A DNA stretch of 11,307 nucleotides from contig CALJEW010000036.1 of the NCBI GenBank assembly GCA_938074585.1, positions 1-11,307 on the forward strand, read 5' to 3'. The translations under genes and the position numbers were made by a program. The DNA comes from an uncultured Rhodospirillales bacterium. Lineage in GTDB: Bacteria; Pseudomonadota; Alphaproteobacteria; Rhodospirillales; Casp-alpha2. This document shows, piece after piece, positions 7,352-11,307 of this stretch (within the stretch, counting starts at the first letter, position 1; each line of letters opens with the position of its first letter). The notes below the pieces were generated by a model that had not been told where the DNA came from, searched no databases, and worked only from the letters and a program-made list of their open reading frames with translations.

Positions 7352-7887
7352 AAACCATACTAGGATCAATAATAATCACACTGTTACTAACTGGATGCAA
7401 CAGCATGAGACCTGAAAATTTTAAAGACAGTGAACCAAAGCTTGTTTTATTTGATTATTTCAAAGGGAAAACATCCGCATGGGGAATGTTTGAAGATCGT
7501 TTTGGGAATGTTCGTCGACAATTTCAAGTCGACATTGAAGGTCAGGTTGAAGGAAATGAAATAACCCTAGATGAACGATTTCAATATGACGATGGTGAAA
7601 AAGACCAACGAATTTGGCAGATACGTAAAACAGGCGATCATACTTTTGAAGGAACGGCAGATGATGTTATCGGAATCGCAAAAGGTACGGTGCAGGGAAA
7701 TGCATTAAACTGGACTTATGACCTCAACCTCAAAGTTGGAGATACTTTCTATAAAGTTCACTTCGACGACTGGATGTTTTTGCAACCTGATGGCGTGATG
7801 ATTAATCGCGCACGGTTGAGCAAGTGGGGCGTTGATATTGGTGAGGTTACATTGTTTTTTAAGAAGCCTGTAAGCGACGCCGAATAA
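7348..7887 (+). CDS. DUF3833 family lipoprotein
   Basis: A 179-residue predicted lipoprotein. A short signal peptide with a hydrophobic core (residues 4-14) ends in the lipobox L-T-G-C, so Cys17 should be acylated. Residue +2 is Asn rather than Asp, which allows sorting to the outer membrane. The mature part is a DUF3833 domain rich in beta strands, with the recognisable FDYFKGKTSAWGMFEDRFGN near residues 35-54 and DDWMFLQPDGVMINRARLSKWG near 135-156. No function is established; a lipocalin-like or lipid-handling role would fit the operon but is inference. The start overlaps the transporter stop (ATGA). It is the last gene of the plus-strand operon, and its final 29 bases overlap the end of the convergent NTF2-like gene, leaving no room for a terminator between them. 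Confidence 0.88.
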   Translation: MKTILGSIIITLLLTGCNSMRPENFKDSEPKLVLFDYFKGKTSAWGMFEDRFGNVRRQFQVDIEGQVEGNEITLDERFQYDDGEKDQRIWQIRKTGDHTFEGTADDVIGIAKGTVQGNALNWTYDLNLKVGDTFYKVHFDDWMFLQPDGVMINRARLSKWGVDIGEVTLFFKKPVSDAE

Positions 7888-8287
7888 GTCGAATTATGTT
7901 ACCAATCAAAGGTAGCTTAGCATAAAATTGTTCTGAAGCATCCCAATAATCTATATGTTGGCAAACAAATCCTTGCTCATCAAATCGTACTTCACTCATC
8001 CCCTCAACGTTCCAGTGATTAAGCCCTTTGATCTCTCCTTGAAATGACCATCTCAAAAACAAAATATCGTTGCTCCACGCGCGGTGGGTAACCGTGAATT
8101 TAGGGTCTTTCACATCATTAAGTGTTTTAACAAGTAAGCGACGAAAATCACCAAGCCCTGAAAATTCATTGAACGGGTCTTTAAACTTAATGTTCCTACT
8201 AATAAATCCTTCAATACCCTCAAGTTGTTCAATAGACAACTCTTCGAAAAGCTGGATATAGAGGTTACTACTATCTTCGTTTGTCAT
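7859..8287 (-). CDS. NTF2/SnoaL-like family protein
   Basis: A 142-residue protein of the nuclear transport factor 2-like (SnoaL-like) fold. The pattern is an N-terminal helical part (LYIQLFEELSIEQLEGIEGF), then IKFKDPFNEFSGLGDFRRLL, then alternating strands including HRAWSNDILFLRWSFQGEI. The end, HIDYWDASEQFYAKLPLIG, is typical of a subgroup found next to ChrR-type regulators and short-chain dehydrogenases. NTF2-like folds bind small hydrophobic ligands or act as isomerases or cyclases. The substrate here is unknown, and the tail (IIRLIRRRLQAS) is basic and amphipathic. It is the last gene of the minus-strand operon. Its ATG lies 17 bases inside the SDR gene, so translation is probably coupled. 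The 3' end overlaps the DUF3833 gene on the other strand. Confidence 0.85.
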   Translation of the reverse strand: MTNEDSSNLYIQLFEELSIEQLEGIEGFISRNIKFKDPFNEFSGLGDFRRLLVKTLNDVKDPKFTVTHRAWSNDILFLRWSFQGEIKGLNHWNVEGMSEVRFDEQGFVCQHIDYWDASEQFYAKLPLIGNIIRLIRRRLQAS

Positions 8288-9011
8288 TTCTGTCTCGCAA
8301 TTTTCTGGCGACGTAAAAATACAAACGGTACGGTATCATTTGTATAAGCTTCATGCGACGGACAAAAGGTCCTGGAAAAGCAATTTCGAACCTATCCCCT
8401 TGAAGGCCTCGCCGGATTTCAATCGCAGCCTGTTCCGCACTTATTAGGTTCGGCATATTAAAGTTATTTCTATCGGTCAAAGTGCTTTTAACGAAACCTG
8501 GATTAATTAGCTGAAGAGTTACCAAACTATCCTGCAATTCAGCACGAAGGCTCTCACATAATGAAATCAAGGCGGCTTTGCTTGGCCCATAGGCGGAAGC
8601 ATTAGGCAGGCCAATATATCCTGCCAGCGAGCCCACAACAACCAATCTCCCCCCCTGCTTTTTCATCTCGGGCAACACCGCGTGAATGCAATTTAACGTT
8701 CCAAAATAATTTACCTCAAATATATTCCGGTGTTCATTTGTCGAACAATCAAGGGTTGGACCTGGGCGATAATCCCCTGCATTAAGCACCGCTAGTTCAA
8801 TGGCTCCAATTTCTGATTGAGATTGCTCTACCTCATCTTGGTTTGTAATGTCACAAATGACGGAACGAATTTTTGTTGATAAATTGCATACCTCTTGCAA
8901 GCGTTGTTGATTCCTACCTGAAATAACTACATTCCAACCATCAGAAGCAAAAGACAGAGCCAAGGCTTTACCAATGCCACTGCCTCCACCTGTGATCCAT
9001 ACCGTGCTCAT
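8271..9011 (-). CDS. Short-chain dehydrogenase/reductase (SDR family)
   Basis: A 246-residue classical SDR oxidoreductase. It has the nucleotide-binding TGGGSGIG at residues 7-14, an arginine at the end of the second strand (SGRN) suggesting NADP(H), CDIT for adenine-ring contact, and LNAG at 76-79. The catalytic set is Ser128, Tyr141 and Lys145 (YGPSK). The C-terminus is basic and fairly hydrophobic (residues 210-246), as in SDRs that touch membranes. The substrate is not known; within this regulon an oxidised or carbonyl-bearing lipid is the natural guess. The ATG overlaps the DUF6134 stop (ATGA) with GAGAG upstream, and its own 3' end overlaps the NTF2-like gene by 17 bases, so it is the middle gene of a tightly coupled three-gene operon. 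Confidence 0.92.
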   Translation of the reverse strand: MSTVWITGGGSGIGKALALSFASDGWNVVISGRNQQRLQEVCNLSTKIRSVICDITNQDEVEQSQSEIGAIELAVLNAGDYRPGPTLDCSTNEHRNIFEVNYFGTLNCIHAVLPEMKKQGGRLVVVGSLAGYIGLPNASAYGPSKAALISLCESLRAELQDSLVTLQLINPGFVKSTLTDRNNFNMPNLISAEQAAIEIRRGLQGDRFEIAFPGPFVRRMKLIQMIPYRLYFYVARKLRDRNDKRR

Positions 9012-9673
9012 GGCTGGCTCTCACATGTATTGCATATATATTCGACTGTGGAGCCATCTCGGGCCTTAAATTCTAGCTTTGACCAACGCCCTTTGGCGTC
9101 ATACCAGACGGATGTATTTTTTAACTCACCTGAATAATCGTATCGGGTCGCTATGACAGAACCTCCCTTAACGGCAATTCGTTCTTTCCCCTTATTCAGA
9201 ATTTTCACCTGATTAATATTCCCTGTGAGGGTATTAAGTACATAATTTTTATCAACTACATCAACATTCCAGTGGTTAGTTGAAATGATGGGATCATCAA
9301 TTTTATAAGTTCCGGATGTGGTTTTGATGGTTAATCCTTCAGAGTTCTGTAGAGAAGAGATTTTTGTTTCATCACTGCCGTCTCTTACAGCCACTTGAAG
9401 ATCCGACAATCTTCCTTTGGACCAACTCTCTACTGATTTGTAATCAAAAGTATATATAGGGATCGTCAAAAAAGTGATATTCATGCTCATTTGGGATTCA
9501 ATAATGATATTTGAATCTTTTCTGGAAAACGTTGTGACATGGCTACCGACAATCTCTCCGTCACGAACAACATCAAAACCAATTTTACTGTCATATATGT
9601 CAATTGAAGTAGGTTCTGAATATGCGGGGAGTGAGATCAACAAAGCGATACCTGCCAATGTTATATGTCGCAA
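9008..9673 (-). CDS. DUF6134 family exported protein
   Basis: A 221-residue protein with a Sec signal peptide (MRHITLAGIALLISLPAYSEP, probable cleavage after AYS), so it is periplasmic. The mature part is beta-strand rich, resembling DUF6134 and, more distantly, DUF3108 proteins: YDSKIGFDVVRDGEIVGSH near the start, ISTNHWNVDVVDKNYVLNTL in the middle and RYDYSGELKNTSVWYDAKGR towards the end. The C-terminus carries a CxxC pair (Cys214, Cys217) four residues before the end, possibly redox-active or metal-binding. The function is unknown. The start appears to be a TTG at 9673 with GGAT seven bases upstream; the ATG at 9682 is followed directly by a stop. It heads the minus-strand operon and has a good RpoE-type promoter 34 bases upstream. 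Confidence 0.82.
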   Translation of the reverse strand: MRHITLAGIALLISLPAYSEPTSIDIYDSKIGFDVVRDGEIVGSHVTTFSRKDSNIIIESQMSMNITFLTIPIYTFDYKSVESWSKGRLSDLQVAVRDGSDETKISSLQNSEGLTIKTTSGTYKIDDPIISTNHWNVDVVDKNYVLNTLTGNINQVKILNKGKERIAVKGGSVIATRYDYSGELKNTSVWYDAKGRWSKLEFKARDGSTVEYICNTCESQP

Positions 9674-9706
9674 TATTTACATCCGTTACTAATTATTGTA
9701 TTCGTT

Positions 9707-9735
9707 GTTTACGTAAAAATATCTGAAATAGATCA
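9707..9735 (-). promoter_or_regulatory. RpoE-ChrR type promoter for the minus-strand operon
   Basis: On the minus strand TGATCT (9735-9730), 18 bases, then TAAAC (9711-9707), with CG directly before the -10 as in the promoter at 2650-2678. Spacing is identical and four of five -10 bases are shared with that site. Transcription would start near 9700, about 27 bases before the TTG start of the DUF6134 gene. It would place the DUF6134, SDR and NTF2-like genes under the same sigma factor as the plus-strand operon. Confidence 0.62.
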
Positions 9736-9762
9736 CAATTAATACTAAATTTATATTCTGTT

Positions 9763-9782
9763 AATGCTCATTTTTGAGCGTT
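9763..9782. repeat. Small inverted repeat in the gap between ubiG and the DUF6134 operon
   Basis: AATGCTCA and TGAGCGTT form an 8-base-pair stem (one G-T pair) around a TTTT loop. It lies about 140 bases beyond the ubiG stop and upstream of the DUF6134 promoter. There is no T-run after the stem in either direction, so it is not a convincing intrinsic terminator. The rest of this 248-base gap is AT-rich and holds no gene I can see. Confidence 0.35.
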
Positions 9783-9921
9783 CTTAACTAGAACACTAAA
9801 AAATTCAATATCGCTATTCATTTTTTGAAGCTTAATAACTTTTTCTAACAATTCCTTAATTTACCTAATAACTCAAACCCAATAGGTTTTTTGTAATTCG
9901 TCTGAGACTAGTTTCACCAAA

Positions 9922-10689
9922 TCATCTTTTTTCGGCCACTAGCAGATAGTTGACGCTTGAATTTGAAGAGATACGCCAGCGCCTGATCAACGGATTATAA
10001 GTAACCCCGATAGTCTCATGATTAGCCATGTTATGTGACTTCATCATGGCAGTGAGTTCCTGAGGATGAAGAAATCTCCTCCAGTCGTGGGTGCCAATAG
10101 GAAGCCAATGCAGGACATACTCTGCACCAATAATAGCTACCAAAAATGATTGCAGCGTTCTGTTCAGGGTTGCAACGATCATCAACCCACCTGGATTTAG
10201 CAATCGACAACACTCACTCATTAACCGAGCGGGGTCTGCTACATGTTCAATAACCTCCAAATTGAGAACAACGTCGAAACGGTTTCCCTTTTTCAATAGA
10301 TGCTCAGTGAGGCAATGCCGATAGTCAACGTGGTGACCAGATTGAACAGCATGATTGTGGGCAATTTCGATGTTTCTAGATGTGGCATCAATACCAACAA
10401 CGCTTGCGCCGGCCGCAGCAAGGGGCTCGCTGACCAGGCCGGCACCACAACCAACATCCAGTATTTTTACGCCTTCAATCAAGGTTTTGTTGTCTGGCGC
10501 ATGCCTGAAGTGTGTTCGTATCCTTTGGATTATAAACCGAAGCCGTTCCTCGTTGAAATTGTGAACGGTGCGAAATTTTCCATTGGGGTTCCACCACTCT
10601 TCTGCCAATGCTTCGAACCGCTCAATCTCCTTAGAATCAACGTTCGCTTTATGATCCCAAGGTTGGTCAAGTTCATATCTTGTGAGCAT
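9922..10689 (-). CDS. ubiG: Ubiquinone biosynthesis O-methyltransferase (3-demethylubiquinol 3-O-methyltransferase)
   Basis: A 255-residue class I SAM methyltransferase that carries out the two O-methylation steps of ubiquinone synthesis in the cytoplasm or at the membrane surface. The N-terminus has the UbiG signature (EIERFEALAEEWWNPNGKFR, then VHNFNEERLRFI) near residues 21-53. Motif I, ILDVGCGAGLVSEPLA, is at 76-91. Asp101 follows strand 2, and NLEVIEHVADP marks motif II. Length and domain order are normal for alphaproteobacterial UbiG. The start at 10689 has GGAG six bases upstream; an ATG at 10695 directly abuts that GGAG and is too close. It is a housekeeping gene on its own and bounds the stress module. 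I see no RpoE-type promoter in front of it. Confidence 0.96.
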   Translation of the reverse strand: MLTRYELDQPWDHKANVDSKEIERFEALAEEWWNPNGKFRTVHNFNEERLRFIIQRIRTHFRHAPDNKTLIEGVKILDVGCGAGLVSEPLAAAGASVVGIDATSRNIEIAHNHAVQSGHHVDYRHCLTEHLLKKGNRFDVVLNLEVIEHVADPARLMSECCRLLNPGGLMIVATLNRTLQSFLVAIIGAEYVLHWLPIGTHDWRRFLHPQELTAMMKSHNMANHETIGVTYNPLIRRWRISSNSSVNYLLVAEKR

Positions 10690-10695
10690 AGACAT

Positions 10696-10699
10696 CTCC
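10696..10699 (-). promoter_or_regulatory. Ribosome-binding site fixing the ubiG start
   Basis: GGAG on the minus strand, six bases from the ATG at 10689 but touching the ATG at 10695. The spacing favours the inner start. Confidence 0.6.
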
Positions 10700-11070
10700 G
10701 AATATCGGGGTTGGAAAAATTATTTCTCTTCTTTGTACGGATCGATGATAACTTGGATCACCATGACGATGCCAACAATTAACTGGAATGAGTATGGTGA
10801 GTGCTCACAAAGAATAGTTTTCTTGTAAGATAACTCAGTTAATGGGAGCTTTATACATAAGGTCCATAACTAACATGAGACGGGCCTAGATATTGGGTAT
10901 ACCCATCGACTAGGAAATATGTTCCTTTCTGATAATTGTGGAACAGCAGCAGGTCTTATAAACTTCCTTCAATTTCATAGGAAAGCAGGTCCATTCGTCC
11001 ACAATTAGATAATTTGTCATGACAGTGATCCAATGAGGTCTTCATAGCGAGAGGAGTTGAGCGTATTCAT
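10700..11070. other. Intergenic stretch without a recognised gene
   Basis: About 370 bases upstream of ubiG. No reading frame here looks convincingly coding. On the minus strand a frame ending at 10720-10722 closes with a hydrophobic run and a charged tail (QLIVGIVMVIQVIIDPYKEE), but it has no good start and stops interrupt it further upstream, so it may be chance or a remnant. The ubiG promoter should lie here; I cannot place it with confidence. No stem-loop terminator or RNA gene stands out. Confidence 0.4.
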
Positions 11071-11307
11071 TTAAGGATGGATGGTTTTGGTAGAAAATTG
11101 ACTCAGAAAATGAAAACTAGATATGTCTCCGCTAACTAAAGCCAGTATCTTCCGGATGGTGCTGTTAGACGAATCCAAACCCGTCTCACTATGGCGATAA
11201 TATACCGGATTTATGCAGTACAGAGTTGCTGCCACTTTGCAAGAAGGGTTCACGTTGAACCTTAAATGTATCTCTTGAATCAAGATGTCGCTTCTTGTTG
11301 AAGTGGT
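11071..11307 (-). pseudogene. Remnant of an AraC-family DNA-binding domain, cut by the window edge
   Basis: A minus-strand frame is open from the window edge to a TAA at 11071-11073, giving 78 residues. The part EIHLRFNVNPSCKVAATL lines up with the first helix-turn-helix of AraC regulators (pattern E-x-H-L ... V-A-A-x-L). INPVYYRH then resembles the recognition helix S-P-R-Y-x-x-R, and ETGLDSSNSTIRK resembles the E-x-G-x-S-F-S segment. LALVSGDISSFHFLSQF lines up with the second half-site (I-A-x-x-x-G-F-x-D-x-x-H-F-S-R-x-F). However, about two residues are missing in the first unit, roughly twenty are missing between the two units, and the frame ends before the usual S-P-x-E-Y-R tail. This reads as an internally deleted, inactive remnant. 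The assignment comes from motif comparison by eye and is moderate at best. Confidence 0.42.

Noticed and set aside
9763..9782. Stem-loop as an intrinsic terminator for ubiG or a neighbour
   Set aside because: The stem is short and AT-rich, with no following T-run in either direction. It is listed only as an inverted repeat.
10732..10760. TGATCC on the minus strand upstream of ubiG
   Set aside because: At 18 bases the -10 position reads ACAAA, a poor match. UbiG is a housekeeping gene not expected in this regulon.
10720..10868. Possible small membrane peptide on the minus strand upstream of ubiG
   Set aside because: No credible start codon with a ribosome-binding site is present; the hydrophobic end alone is not enough.
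11026..11054. TGATCC followed by AATGA, the same ten or so bases as in the promoter at 2650, with CG before the expected -10
   Set aside because: The -10 position reads AGAGG instead of TAAAA and no coding region follows on the plus strand.

Overview
This window looks like chromosomal DNA from an alphaproteobacterium of modest GC content, probably a marine Rhodospirillales-like lineage. The evidence is an ECF sigma factor paired with a two-domain ChrR zinc anti-sigma factor, a typical alphaproteobacterial UbiG, and a decayed gene of a small protein family that I associate with Rhodospirillales. No rRNA, tRNA, CRISPR array or insertion sequence is visible.

Layout from left to right. 188-691 (+) is a free-standing CIA30-family protein. 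727-1136 (-) is a multiply broken pseudogene. 1226-2514 (-) is the rpoE-chrR pair, in which the anti-sigma gene overlaps the end of the sigma gene. A 186-bp divergent control region follows. 2701-7887 (+) is a compact five-gene operon: FAD oxidoreductase (COG2907), DUF1365 protein, CFA-synthase-like methyltransferase, GPH-family (MFS_2) transporter and DUF3833 lipoprotein. Tail to tail with it, 7859-9673 (-) is a three-gene operon: DUF6134 exported protein, short-chain dehydrogenase and NTF2/SnoaL-like protein. After an AT-rich gap comes ubiG (9922-10689, -). The right end holds about 380 bp without a recognised gene, then an apparent remnant of an AraC-type DNA-binding domain that runs off the window.

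The central unit is 1.2-9.7 kb. It resembles the singlet-oxygen/ROS-responsive RpoE-ChrR systems known from Rhodobacter sphaeroides. The ChrR here keeps all four zinc-finger ligands and all four cupin metal ligands. Promoters of the form TGATC(C/T)-N18-TAAA(A/C), close to the R. sphaeroides RpoE recognition pattern (TGATCC-N18-TAAGA), lie just upstream of both the plus-strand and the minus-strand operon. All eight effector genes are therefore likely co-regulated. Their content (lipid methyltransferase, flavin oxidoreductase, putative lipid-type transporter, lipoprotein, SDR, exported proteins) points to remodelling of membrane fatty acids in response to oxidants. The methyltransferase lacks the Cys and His that bind bicarbonate in classical cyclopropane synthases, so the product may be a methyl-branched or furan-type fatty acid rather than a cyclopropane. 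This last point is inference.

Two pseudogenes in a short interval suggest ongoing gene loss around an intact stress-response module.
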